A stretch of DNA of 49,433 nt from contig CAMRBW010000012.1 in assembly GCA_947040555.1 (NCBI GenBank), positions 1 to 49,433 on the forward strand. Reading direction: 5' to 3'. The position numbers and the translations under genes are program-made. Source of the DNA: an uncultured Oceanospirillales bacterium (GTDB taxonomy: Bacteria > Pseudomonadota > Gammaproteobacteria > Pseudomonadales > Endozoicomonadaceae). The notes beneath the pieces are model-generated. The model searched no databases. It was not told the DNA's origin and saw only the letters and a program-made list of their open reading frames with translations. Below are positions 36,458 to 44,086 of this stretch, piece by piece; the first letter of the stretch is position 1; every line of letters begins with the position of its first letter.

Positions 36458-37573
36458 ATGAAAGATAATGTGAACTCTGGTCAGAGACTGCAAAGGACAA
36501 TTTTAAAAGAGCGACTGATCGGTACGGTAAAAAAAATTCTGTGTCTCTCTGCTGTGAGCATGACGCTGGGTTCGCCGGTCTATGCACAGGAAGTCCCGGA
36601 TGCTGCTGGTTCGAAGGCACAAAATGTCCAGGGCTTTAAAAAGCAGGATGTTCAAAACTTCATTAATGAACTGATTAAGGAGCATGGTTTTTCCCGTCCC
36701 GAACTGGAGAAAGTCTTCGCTTCGATCGAATATAAACCGCGTATTGTTGAACTGATCAGCACGCCCGCTGAGCGTAAACTGGCCTGGTGGGAATACCGTA
36801 ATCTGTTCATCAATGACCGCCGCATCAATCAAGGGGTGGCGTTCTGGGTTAAACATCGGAAAATCCTCGAAAAAGCCGAGAAAGACTATGGCGTTTCCCC
36901 GGCAGTCATCATTGGCATCCTCGGTATTGAAACCGGTTTTGGCAGAAATAGTGGTGGCTTCCGGGTTGTGGATGCGCTTTCCACGCTGGGCTTTGGCTAT
37001 CCTCGCCGCGCCTCTTTCTTCAAAAAAGAGCTGCGTGAATTTCTGATCCTTGCCAGGGAACAGGGCTTTGATCCGCTCACCCTGAAAGGTTCCTATGCCG
37101 GCGCCATGGGCATTCCACAGTTCATGCCTTCCAGCTATAGAGCTTATGCCATTGACTATGATGGTAGCGGTCAGGCCGATATCTGGGGGTCGCCCGCAGA
37201 TGCTATTGGTTCTATTGCTTCCTATCTGCACAAGCATAAATGGGCTGCGGGTAAGATTGTTGCTGCCAAAGCAGAGGTAAAGGGAGAGAAGTTCACCTCA
37301 GTGATCAGCCAGAATCCTCGCCCGAAGAAGACCTTTGATGAGGCGAAAAAATTTGGTTGGCAGAGCGAGAAGGCGTTGTCCGGTAACGCCAAAGTGCGCG
37401 GCATTGAACTTGAAGGCAAAGGCGGCGCCGAGTATTGGCTGACCATGCACAACTTTTACGTGATCACCCGGTACAACAGGAGCGATATGTATGCGATGGC
37501 GGTTTGGCAGTTGGGAAGCCATGTCGAGCAAAAACTGCAAGTCAGGGATGATCTAAAGCTGGCGAAAAAATAA
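36458..37573 (+). CDS. mltB: Membrane-bound/periplasmic lytic murein transglycosylase B
   Basis: 371 aa. N-terminal export signal (hydrophobic ILCLSAVSMTLGSPVYAQ, with no lipobox Cys, so soluble periplasmic rather than lipid-anchored). GH103 domain: FINELIKEHGFSRPELEKVF, GILGIETGFGRNSGGFRV with the catalytic Glu, SYAGAMGIPQFMPSSYRAYA and DIWGSPADAIGSIASYL. It cleaves glycan strands to 1,6-anhydro-muropeptides. rlpA follows 21 bp later, a common pairing. Confidence 0.94.
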   Translation: MKDNVNSGQRLQRTILKERLIGTVKKILCLSAVSMTLGSPVYAQEVPDAAGSKAQNVQGFKKQDVQNFINELIKEHGFSRPELEKVFASIEYKPRIVELISTPAERKLAWWEYRNLFINDRRINQGVAFWVKHRKILEKAEKDYGVSPAVIIGILGIETGFGRNSGGFRVVDALSTLGFGYPRRASFFKKELREFLILAREQGFDPLTLKGSYAGAMGIPQFMPSSYRAYAIDYDGSGQADIWGSPADAIGSIASYLHKHKWAAGKIVAAKAEVKGEKFTSVISQNPRPKKTFDEAKKFGWQSEKALSGNAKVRGIELEGKGGAEYWLTMHNFYVITRYNRSDMYAMAVWQLGSHVEQKLQVRDDLKLAKK

Positions 37574-37594
37574 CTCAGGAAAGAGGAATTGCTA

Positions 37595-38419
37595 GTGTTC
37601 AAATGGGCCGTTGCGTGCGCACTGACCATAGCAACCGCCGGTTGTGCGAGTCAAAGTCAGGAAGAGATTCAGGCGGGCCGTTACCATCTGAATCGGGATA
37701 GCTCTCTTCAGGAGATCAATGTCAGTACCATTCCCGATGCTGTGCCTCGACCATCGGGAGGACATGTAAAAGCGGAAGCTTATACCTTGAATGGCGTAAA
37801 CTATAAGCCATTCAAGTCGGCTACTGGTTATGTCTCCAATGGAGTGGCGTCCTGGTATGGTGTCAAGTTTCACGGGTACCATACCGCAAATGGCGAAATA
37901 TACGACATGTATGCCATGACTGCAGCTCATAAAACCTTGCCACTGCCGTCTTACGCAAAGGTGACCAATCTTGAGAATGGTCGTAGCGTGGTGGTTCGGG
38001 TGAACGACAGGGGCCCTTTTCATGGTGACCGGTTGATAGATCTTTCCTGGACCGCCGCCAAAAAGCTGGAGTACGAAGGGAAGGGAACCGCCAGGGTGAA
38101 GGTGGAAGGGATTGATACATCCCCCTCCGGGCTGATGGCTTTTTATCGTCAGAATGCAACCAAACCGACCTATTTGGGCACAGATGCGGATAGCATGATG
38201 TATCTGCAGGTTGCGGCTCTGAAGGATCGAAAAAAAGCGGAATCCCTAAAGGCGCGTTTGCTGGTATTATTGACCCAGCCTGTTCTCGTGGTGCCGACCA
38301 GAAATGCCTCTCTGTTTAGAGTGCGGATCGGCCCTCTAAAATCGGAGCAGGAGCTGGTTGCGATTCAGCAGAGTCTGGAAGATTACCAAATTGACCGGGG
38401 TCAAAGGGTATTTGATTAG
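37595..38419 (+). CDS. rlpA: RlpA-like septal lipoprotein (DPBB + SPOR domains)
   Basis: About 274 aa. Lipoprotein signal peptide MFKWAVACALTIATAGC, with the lipobox Cys at residue 17. The double-psi beta-barrel domain has GVASWYGVKFHGYHTANGE, MTAAHKTLPLPSYAKVTN and RVNDRGPFHGDRLIDLS, the RlpA lytic transglycosylase signature with Glu and Asp/His. The C-terminal SPOR domain (MYLQVAALKDRKKAESL) binds denuded glycan at the septum. GTG 37595 with AGAGGA seven bases upstream is preferred, and TTG 37589 is possible. Confidence 0.94.
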   Translation: MFKWAVACALTIATAGCASQSQEEIQAGRYHLNRDSSLQEINVSTIPDAVPRPSGGHVKAEAYTLNGVNYKPFKSATGYVSNGVASWYGVKFHGYHTANGEIYDMYAMTAAHKTLPLPSYAKVTNLENGRSVVVRVNDRGPFHGDRLIDLSWTAAKKLEYEGKGTARVKVEGIDTSPSGLMAFYRQNATKPTYLGTDADSMMYLQVAALKDRKKAESLKARLLVLLTQPVLVVPTRNASLFRVRIGPLKSEQELVAIQQSLEDYQIDRGQRVFD

Positions 38420-38430
38420 CGGTCGCTTTT

Positions 38431-38450
38431 CCGGCCACAGAGGTGGCCGG
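38431..38450. terminator. Hairpin after rlpA
   Basis: CCGGCCAC/GTGGCCGG, a perfect 8-bp GC-rich stem with loop AGAG, 12 bp after the rlpA stop and followed by ttataacaac rather than a U-run. It is a probable transcript 3'-end structure before dacA. Confidence 0.55.
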
Positions 38451-38512
38451 TTATAACAACAAACATATAAACATATAGCTGTATAAAACTAATAATTCTG
38501 AATGGTTGTACC

Positions 38513-39721
38513 ATGAAACGATTTTCCCTGAACTGTGCTTCTCTTTTTATCTCTCGGGCAACCCTGATTACCACCGTTTTGTTTCTGGCCTCTCCTGTTC
38601 AGGCGCTTCCGGCAGGCATGATTCCTCCAGCCCCTACAGTGGCTGCGAAGAGTTACATCCTGATGGATGCTGTAAGCGGTAAGGTGTTAGTCGAAAAAGA
38701 TTCCGGGCTGCGTCTACCGCCGGCCAGTCTGACCAAAATGATGACGGCCTACGTGGTGGAGAATGAGCTGGCGTCGGGTCGTATTCATCGTGATGATCCG
38801 GTACTGGTCAGCAAAAAGGCTTGGCGGATGCGAGGCTCACTGATGTTTATTGAGGTCGGTGAGAAGATTTCGGTCGAGAATCTCCTTAAAGGTGTGATTA
38901 TTGTTTCCGGTAATGATGCCAGTGTGGCGTTGGCTGAGCATGTGGCTGGTAGTGAAGAGTCTTTCGCTCAGCTTATGAATGCCACTGCGCAAGCGCTGGG
39001 CATGAAAGACTCCTTCTTTAAAAACGCTTCTGGATGGCCGGAAGAGGGACACTACACGTCCGCCCGCGATCTGGCGGTTATTTCCAAACATATTGTCTAC
39101 GATCATCCTGATTATTATCCGATTTATCGGGAGAAAGAGTTCCAGTACGGGGTCAACAAAAAGACCGGTAAACTGCTGAAACCCCAGCCAAATCGTAATA
39201 GCCTGCTGTGGAGAAACTCCAGTGTTGATGGCCTGAAAACCGGCCATACCGATGCGGCCGGTTACTGTCTGGCGGTATCGGCTGAGGAAGATGGTCGACG
39301 GTTGATTGCGGTGGTGATGGGGACAGCCAGCGAATATGCCCGAGCCTCAGAGACCCAGAAGCTGCTGACTTACGGTTTCCGCTTCTTTGAAAATGTGGAT
39401 GTCCATCAAGGCGGAATCGCACTGGAGAATCTGCGTATTTGGGGCGGCGCTATTGATAGGCTCCCAGCCGGGTTGAGCGAAGATCTGATCGTGACTGTAC
39501 CCCGCGGCACCGGGGATAAGGTTGTGGCAACAGTGGTGTTTGAAGAGAATCTGGAAGTGCCCATTCAGGAGGGGCAGAAGGTTGGCTCTATTGTCGTCAG
39601 AGCGGGTGATCAAGTGATCGAAGAACGTGATCTGATCGCCCTGCAGAGCGTTGAGCAAGGTGGTTTCCTGAAACGTTTGTGGGATTCTGTGGTCAGATTC
39701 TTCAGTGGGCTGTTTAACTAG
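38513..39721 (+). CDS. dacA: D-alanyl-D-alanine carboxypeptidase (PBP5/6 type)
   Basis: 402 aa. Signal peptide ending ASPVQALP. Penicillin-binding motifs: SLTKMM (SxxK), SGNDAS (SxN) and LKTGHTDAAGY (KTG). The C-terminal PBP5 domain and an amphipathic membrane-anchoring helix (GGFLKRLWDSVVRFFSGLFN) end the protein. It trims the terminal D-Ala from pentapeptides at the periplasmic face. His follows KTG where E. coli has Thr. An AT-rich leader of about 60 bp precedes the ATG. Four 15-bp repeats begin right after the stop. Confidence 0.96.
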   Translation: MKRFSLNCASLFISRATLITTVLFLASPVQALPAGMIPPAPTVAAKSYILMDAVSGKVLVEKDSGLRLPPASLTKMMTAYVVENELASGRIHRDDPVLVSKKAWRMRGSLMFIEVGEKISVENLLKGVIIVSGNDASVALAEHVAGSEESFAQLMNATAQALGMKDSFFKNASGWPEEGHYTSARDLAVISKHIVYDHPDYYPIYREKEFQYGVNKKTGKLLKPQPNRNSLLWRNSSVDGLKTGHTDAAGYCLAVSAEEDGRRLIAVVMGTASEYARASETQKLLTYGFRFFENVDVHQGGIALENLRIWGGAIDRLPAGLSEDLIVTVPRGTGDKVVATVVFEENLEVPIQEGQKVGSIVVRAGDQVIEERDLIALQSVEQGGFLKRLWDSVVRFFSGLFN

Positions 39722-39722
39722 C

Positions 39723-39786
39723 CCCTTGTTTGACAGGCCCTTGTTTGACAGACCCTTGTTTGACAGACCCTTGTTTGACAGACCCT
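39723..39786. repeat. Four 15-bp tandem repeats directly after the dacA stop
   Basis: cccttgtttgacagg (39723-39737) and three copies of cccttgtttgacaga (39738-39782), then a partial unit. The last bases of dacA (ctgtttaactagcc) resemble the unit with one indel, as if it derived from the gene end. The period is a multiple of three, and each unit has TGA in the dacA frame, so the TAG stop is backed by four in-frame TGA codons. Confidence 0.96.
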
Positions 39787-39833
39787 ATTGTATACTTGCC
39801 CCTTTTACCAGCAAGTTGCAGGAAGGACATACC

Positions 39834-40118
39834 ATGACAGGCGTAAACATGACCGAAGAGCAAACACCACCGAAAATCGAATTTCCCTGCGATTATCGCA
39901 TCAGTGTTATGGGCGTTCGGGACGAGAGTTTTCATGAGTTTGTTTTGGAGGTTATTGGCCGTCATGACCCGGAACACAATGGCGAATACTCTCTGCGGGA
40001 CAGCAGAAATGGCACTTTTGTGGCGGTGGTGGTGACTATTACGGCAACCGGTCCGGAGCAGTTGAAGGCGCTGGACATTGAACTGAAAAAAGACACCCGT
40101 GTACGCATGGTGCTCTGA
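39834..40118 (+). CDS. ybeD: YbeD/DUF493 family protein
   Basis: 94 aa. Small ferredoxin-like alpha/beta fold. [19 protein letters not shown], then [29 protein letters not shown] and the end [15 protein letters not shown] are typical of DUF493. It sits between dacA and lipB in many gammaproteobacteria, and its molecular role is not established. ATG 39834 is preceded by AGGAAGG. An in-frame opening into the repeat upstream is not considered coding. Confidence 0.93.
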   Translation: MTGVNMTEEQTPPKIEFPCDYRISVMGVRDESFHEFVLEVIGRHDPEHNGEYSLRDSRNGTFVAVVVTITATGPEQLKALDIELKKDTRVRMVL

Positions 40119-40129
40119 GGATAATGACA

Positions 40130-40822
40130 ATGAGTAACGCGGAGCCGCTGATTATCCGCGATCTGATTATCCGCAATTTGGGGATGCAGGATTACCAACC
40201 GGTCTGGAAGGCCATGACGGCCTTTACCAATCATCGGGACGAACACACTACCGATGAAATCTGGCTGGTGCAGCATCCTCCGGTATTTACTCAGGGTCAG
40301 GCCGGAAAGGCTGAGCACGTCCTGGCGGCGGGAGATATTCCCGTGGTTCAGGTTGATCGTGGTGGGCAGGTGACCTATCACGGTCCGGGGCAGCAGGTGG
40401 TCTACCTGTTGCTCAATGTGCGCCGCAAGGGTTTTGGGGTGCGGGCATTGGTCTCCCTGATGGAGCAGGCTCTGATTGATACTTTGGCCGATTTTGGCAT
40501 CCCATCCCGCTCCCGTCCGGATGCCCCGGGGGTTTATGTGGGTGAGGCCAAAATTGCGGCTTTGGGGTTGCGGATTCGCCGGGGTTGCTCGTTTCATGGT
40601 CTGGCGCTGAATATCGATATGGATCTTTCACCCTTTCAGCGCATAAACCCCTGCGGATATGCGGGCATGCCTGTGACACAGATGAGAGATTTGATTCCAG
40701 ATGTGTCGGTTGATGCCGTCTGTGAGAGTCTTATTCGTCACCTGACCGGGCTCACCGGTTATTCCACTATTAAATATGCTGATGCAGTGGCAGAGTTGCC
40801 CGCTAAGGAACAAGCTTTTTAG
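40130..40822 (+). CDS. lipB: Octanoyltransferase LipB
   Basis: About 230 aa. Transfers octanoyl from acyl carrier protein to lipoyl domains. Motifs: [36 protein letters not shown] with the substrate-binding His, [21 protein letters not shown] with the catalytic Lys, and the catalytic Cys in [10 protein letters not shown]. The length is somewhat above the E. coli form (213 aa). It is followed 15 bp later by lipA, the next step of the pathway. Confidence 0.96.
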   Translation: MSNAEPLIIRDLIIRNLGMQDYQPVWKAMTAFTNHRDEHTTDEIWLVQHPPVFTQGQAGKAEHVLAAGDIPVVQVDRGGQVTYHGPGQQVVYLLLNVRRKGFGVRALVSLMEQALIDTLADFGIPSRSRPDAPGVYVGEAKIAALGLRIRRGCSFHGLALNIDMDLSPFQRINPCGYAGMPVTQMRDLIPDVSVDAVCESLIRHLTGLTGYSTIKYADAVAELPAKEQAF

Positions 40823-40837
40823 GAGCAAAGCCAGGAT

Positions 40838-41833
40838 ATGAGCGATTCCGAACTTATTCCAACCGTTCAAATTCCATCCGGTAGCAAATTTGTGAATAAC
40901 AAAGGCATCCGGGCGATCAAGAACGGCATCAAGGCGAGCTCCCATGATGAGCCGCAAAAGCCGCTGTTGCGCAAACCGGACTGGCTACGCATCAAGGTCA
41001 GCCACGGTACGGAATACAAAAATGTGAAACAGACTGTTCACAGCCATAAGCTGAGTACGGTCTGTGAAGAGGCGATGTGTCCCAATATCAACGAGTGCTG
41101 GAGTTCTGGTACCGCCACGATCATGTTGATGGGAGATGTCTGCACCCGTGCCTGTAAATTCTGCGCGGTCAATACCGGTAATCCAAAGGGCTGGCTGGAT
41201 GAGCAGGAGCCGGAACACACCGCCCAGAGCGTAAAGCTGATGAAGCTGAAATATCTGGTGCTGACCTCCGTGAACCGTGATGATTTGGACGATGGCGGAG
41301 CCGGACACTATGCCGCTGTGGTGAAAAAAGTGATCGCAGAGAATCCGGAAACGGCTGTCGAGGCACTGACGCCTGATTTTCAGGGCGATCTCAAGGATGT
41401 AGAGACCGTCGTTGACAGTGGCATTGCCGTGTTCGCCCAGAATGTCGAGACTGTCCGTCGTTTAACGCACCCGGTGCGTGATCCCCGTGCCAGTTATGAG
41501 ATGACCCTGAAGGTTCTGGAGCATGCCAAAAAGTATCGCCCTGATGTGCTCACCAAAACCAGTGTAATGCTGGGTCTGGGTGAGACCGACGAAGAGATTA
41601 TCGAAACCCTGGATGACTTGCGTGCCGTCGGTGTCGATATCGTCACCTTCGGTCAGTATCTGCAACCGACCCGCAATCATATTGCTCTTGAGCGTTATGT
41701 CACGCCGGAAGAGTTTGAGAAGTATCGGCAGTGGGGGCTGGAACGAGGTTTTCTGGAGGTGGTTTCCGGCGCATTGGTGCGCTCCAGCTACCGTGCCGAA
41801 CAGGTGCTTCAGAAGAACAATGTGGGTTTATAG
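40838..41833 (+). CDS. lipA: Lipoyl synthase
   Basis: 331 aa radical-SAM enzyme that inserts two sulfurs into protein-bound octanoyl groups. The radical-SAM cluster motif is CTRACKFC. The auxiliary 4Fe-4S cluster motif is seen in [12 protein letters not shown], and a conserved Ser near the C-terminus (VRSSYRAEQ) is its remaining ligand. [22 protein letters not shown] is standard. It is the last gene of the conserved proA-lipA block and is followed by a strong hairpin. Confidence 0.97.
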   Translation: MSDSELIPTVQIPSGSKFVNNKGIRAIKNGIKASSHDEPQKPLLRKPDWLRIKVSHGTEYKNVKQTVHSHKLSTVCEEAMCPNINECWSSGTATIMLMGDVCTRACKFCAVNTGNPKGWLDEQEPEHTAQSVKLMKLKYLVLTSVNRDDLDDGGAGHYAAVVKKVIAENPETAVEALTPDFQGDLKDVETVVDSGIAVFAQNVETVRRLTHPVRDPRASYEMTLKVLEHAKKYRPDVLTKTSVMLGLGETDEEIIETLDDLRAVGVDIVTFGQYLQPTRNHIALERYVTPEEFEKYRQWGLERGFLEVVSGALVRSSYRAEQVLQKNNVGL

Positions 41834-41851
41834 AAAAAACTGCCATGGTGT

Positions 41852-41878
41852 ATCGAAGGCTGATGACCAGCCTTCGAT
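41852..41878 (+). terminator. Hairpin after lipA
   Basis: ATCGAAGGCTG/CAGCCTTCGAT, a perfect 11-bp stem with a 5-base loop, 18 bp after the lipA stop, with no U-run. It probably marks the 3' end of the lipBA transcript. Confidence 0.6.
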
Positions 41879-41967
41879 GGTGCAAAGGCTACCTGAGTTG
41901 TCAGCTTCTTTTGTTCTCGTTATTTAATAACTTCAGTGCGATATATCCTAATTAACGGATAAAAAAC

Positions 41968-42174
41968 GGGTAGTAGGTCAAACCTGCCATTTTTCATGAA
42001 TATTGATTCCAATATTCCATGCGGATCGTGCATTGACACAACGATAGCGCTGTATGCTATGGCTGTTAAAACCAGCTTTCTTCACTTCTTAGCTGTCGCA
42101 GTTTGGGCAGTGTACTTCTGTATAACACGTCATATGACGTATTGTATAAGCATTGTAGGTTTGACCCACTACCC
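41968..42174. mobile_element. Inverted-repeat-bounded small element (MITE-like), 207 bp
   Basis: The left end gggtagtaggtcaaacct (41968-41985) and right end aggtttgacccactaccc (42157-42174) are inverted copies matching 17 of 18. The inside has no gene but includes the perfect palindrome ACGTCATATGACGT (42127-42140). The same end sequence GGTAGTGGGTCA recurs at 43155-43242. This suggests a family of non-autonomous elements. The mobilising enzyme is not identified, and direct flanking repeats are not obvious. Confidence 0.55.
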
Positions 42175-42234
42175 TGTGTATGTCTGTATTTTTCTTCTAG
42201 ACTTCCCGCTTCTCTGTGGAAAAGGGGCGCAACG

Positions 42235-42702
42235 ATGATCGACTTTACGGTTCGGACTCTTACCAAACGAAAAGCGTCCGCAACAAAAACAAAAGCTCTG
42301 CTGTTTGCCGTGTCTCTGCTTTTCATGGTGCCGTGCCCCGCTGGCGATACTGATTGTAAAGATAAAAACGGTCATCCTGAGAAACCCCCGCCTTCCTACG
42401 AAAGCATTTACGGAGGCATTAATGATACCTCCGACCAAGGAACTCCTGATGCGGAAGGAGTAAGGGACACTATTCAGCCTGCAGTCACTGAAATTGCACC
42501 TTGTTTCATCAGCAACGAGAGTGGGTCGAATCAGTTTGTGGACTTTAAATATCCAGGCGATCCTAAAAAATATAGGCCTGGCGATTATATTGAAGTTATA
42601 ACAAGCATCTCTTACGTGGATGCCGACTTCCAGCGCACAGATCGCTTACCTTCAGAATGCCTGAAGGTGATGGGTATTCCCCAACGGTGTAGTGGGCAGT
42701 GA
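42235..42702 (+). CDS. Secreted hypothetical protein, possibly truncated by a frameshift
   Basis: 155 aa. A basic N-terminus is followed by a hydrophobic stretch (ALLFAVSLLFMVPCPA) typical of a signal peptide, then a polar, low-complexity segment (PEKPPPSYESIYGG) and a domain with CFISNES, KKYRPGDYIEVITSIS and a closing Cys pair. I recognise no family. AAGGGG lies about seven bases before ATG 42235. The region after the stop contains a similar KYKPGE motif in broken frames, so the present protein may be the front part of a longer two-domain ancestor. Confidence 0.6.
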   Translation: MIDFTVRTLTKRKASATKTKALLFAVSLLFMVPCPAGDTDCKDKNGHPEKPPPSYESIYGGINDTSDQGTPDAEGVRDTIQPAVTEIAPCFISNESGSNQFVDFKYPGDPKKYRPGDYIEVITSISYVDADFQRTDRLPSECLKVMGIPQRCSGQ

Positions 42703-43155
42703 GGGGAAGATGCAGGCCTATATTCAATCAGAAGATGAGTTTCCGTCCGAAAACTTATTCTATACTCAGACATATCTTGTTCTCGTAAATCCAGCGGGAG
42801 TGAAGAGTCCGTACCAGCATGTTCATCTGAAAATCTATTATGCGATAATAAAACTGATCATGATTTTACAAAATACAAGCCTGGAGAAATACAATATTCA
42901 GCCTTAAAAACCCGATGTTTAGAGAATGAGAAATATTCTCTTAATGTTGAAGTTAAAATGGTAAGTGCCGAGCCACCTGCTTTCATCTTCGAATGCCCGC
43001 CGCTACGGGACCCTGAACCAAACAAAAATCGATCACAACTGCCCTGTTACTTACGAGTTCGTCATCGACTATGTGAACCCATAAAACAAGCGGTCGATAC
43101 TGTCATGGGGTGTTTCGGCGAACTAATGATCGGATCAGTACCCTCCAATAAATAG
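42703..43155 (+). pseudogene. Decayed continuation of the 42.2 kb secreted protein gene
   Basis: Frame 2 stays open at 42692-42907 (LFYTQTYLVLVNPAGVKSP). Frame 1, the frame of the preceding gene, reopens from 42832 to 43155 with CDNKTDHDFTKYKPGEIQ, then ENEKYSLNVEVKMVSAEPP and a Cys-containing tail. KYKPGEIQ echoes KYRPGDYIEV in the intact part, so the two look like repeats of one domain. Two compensating indels (near 42700 and 42840) would restore one reading frame of about 300 codons. No usable ribosome site precedes either piece. Confidence 0.45.
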
Positions 43156-43242
43156 GGTAGTGGGTCAGATGTGCTCGGTGGCTCTGGAAACCTTGACCAG
43201 CAAAGCCTGAACAAAAGAAAAACACACATTTGACCCACTACC
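43155..43242. mobile_element. Inverted-repeat-bounded small element (MITE-like), 88 bp
   Basis: gggtagtgggtcagatgtg at 43155-43173 and its inverted copy cacatttgacccactacc at 43225-43242 (17 of 18) share GGTAGTGGGTCA with the 207-bp element 1 kb upstream. It lies between the decayed secreted-protein gene and the csp terminator, and the decayed frame stops at its left edge. Confidence 0.5.
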
Positions 43243-43274
43243 AAAAAAGGCAGCACCGTTAAGTGCTGCCTTTT
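43243..43274 (-). terminator. Intrinsic terminator of the cold-shock gene
   Basis: On the minus strand GGCAGCAC/GTGCTGCC (8 bp, loop TTAACG) is followed by TTTTTT. It lies about 40 bp after the csp stop. On the + strand the hairpin is followed by TTTT, so it may work in both directions. Confidence 0.88.
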
Positions 43275-43312
43275 ACTCACCCAAGGGTGAAAAGTAACGA
43301 AAGACTGTCGCC

Positions 43313-43522
43313 TTAGATCACTTCGATATCTTCAGCCTGAGGACCTTTCTGGCCCTGAGTCACGACGAAGCGAACCTGCTGGCCTTCAGCCAGGGAACGG
43401 AAACCATCGCTCTTGATCTGACGGAAGTGGGCAAACACGTCAGGACCACCGTTTTCCTGAGCAATGAAGCCAAAACCTTTCTCGTCGTTAAACCACTTAA
43501 CAGTACCGGTAGTAGTAGACAT
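43313..43522 (-). CDS. Cold-shock domain protein (CspA family)
   Basis: 69 aa, single cold-shock domain. RNP1 is seen in KGFGFIA and RNP2 in DVFAHF, preceded by GTVKWFNDE. The end is [16 protein letters not shown], as in marine gammaproteobacterial CspA/CspD-like proteins. It binds single-stranded RNA/DNA and melts mRNA structure. AGGATG precedes the ATG by about six bases. The upstream leader contains a short hairpin, compatible with post-transcriptional control, and a strong terminator follows. Confidence 0.95.
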   Translation of the reverse strand: MSTTTGTVKWFNDEKGFGFIAQENGGPDVFAHFRQIKSDGFRSLAEGQQVRFVVTQGQKGPQAEDIEVI

Positions 43523-43552
43523 GTTGTCATCCTATTAATCAAAAATAATGGT

Positions 43553-43568
43553 GCCTTGCAGGCAAGGC
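43553..43568 (-). promoter_or_regulatory. Leader hairpin upstream of csp
   Basis: GCCTTG/CAAGGC with a four-base loop, 30 bp before the csp start codon. Cold-shock genes often have structured 5' leaders that act as temperature switches. No motif specific enough to prove this is visible. Confidence 0.35.
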
Positions 43569-44086
43569 GGTTGAGCAAAAAGAGACGCTATTATTTATGA
43601 AGAACAGAACGAACGACTACGTCCGATACATCAAATCTTTGCATAAACTCAAAACACACTTTTAACGTGCCGCCATTGTAAACAATCGACCTTCGCAGAC
43701 CATGAGTATCTTACTCAAATTTGTGGTCGATTGCGCTATCGAAAGAGCCAAAAATCGGCTCATCCTTGCTTCAGACAACACCGTTCTTTCTATGTTCCAT
43801 GACCCCCACCAGTATTGTTGTCTACTAACCGGGGTGGCACCACTGCGAATGGCAGAAAGAACGTACGCCCTGTACAACGGAGACATTTTGATCCAGGGCT
43901 GGATTCAAGCAATAAGTGCAATTGACAACCGTCCCGCAACTCAGACACACCTGTTGCGGTGGTCTTGTCGAAGGACGACAGAAGATAGCCAGAATAGAGT
44001 CCAATAAGATCATTTTCCATGCTGGCTATGATGCCGTATTTTCAGCCCGGTGCGTAACTTGAGTAAAGAACACTCGAAGGCGCATA
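43569..44086. other. Intergenic stretch without convincing genes
   Basis: About 520 bp between the csp leader and the first toxin gene. Several overlapping short frames exist on both strands (for example 43702-44007 +), but none has a ribosome site, hydrophobic pattern or recognisable motif. It includes gctggattcaagcaataag (43898-43916), which recurs inverted at 21351-21369. Confidence 0.5.

Noticed and set aside
39755..39797. Possible promoter for ybeD-lipB-lipA formed by TTGACA in the dacA repeats and TATACT
   Set aside because: TTGACA copies lie 10 or 25 bases from TATACT, neither near the required 16-18.
42395..42409. PPSY (PPxY-type) motif in the secreted protein as a eukaryotic WW-domain ligand
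   Set aside because: Four residues in a Pro-rich linker are too little evidence for host mimicry.
43702..44007. 101-codon + strand frame between csp and the first toxin
   Set aside because: No ribosome site, no domain, and overlaps equally long frames on the minus strand.
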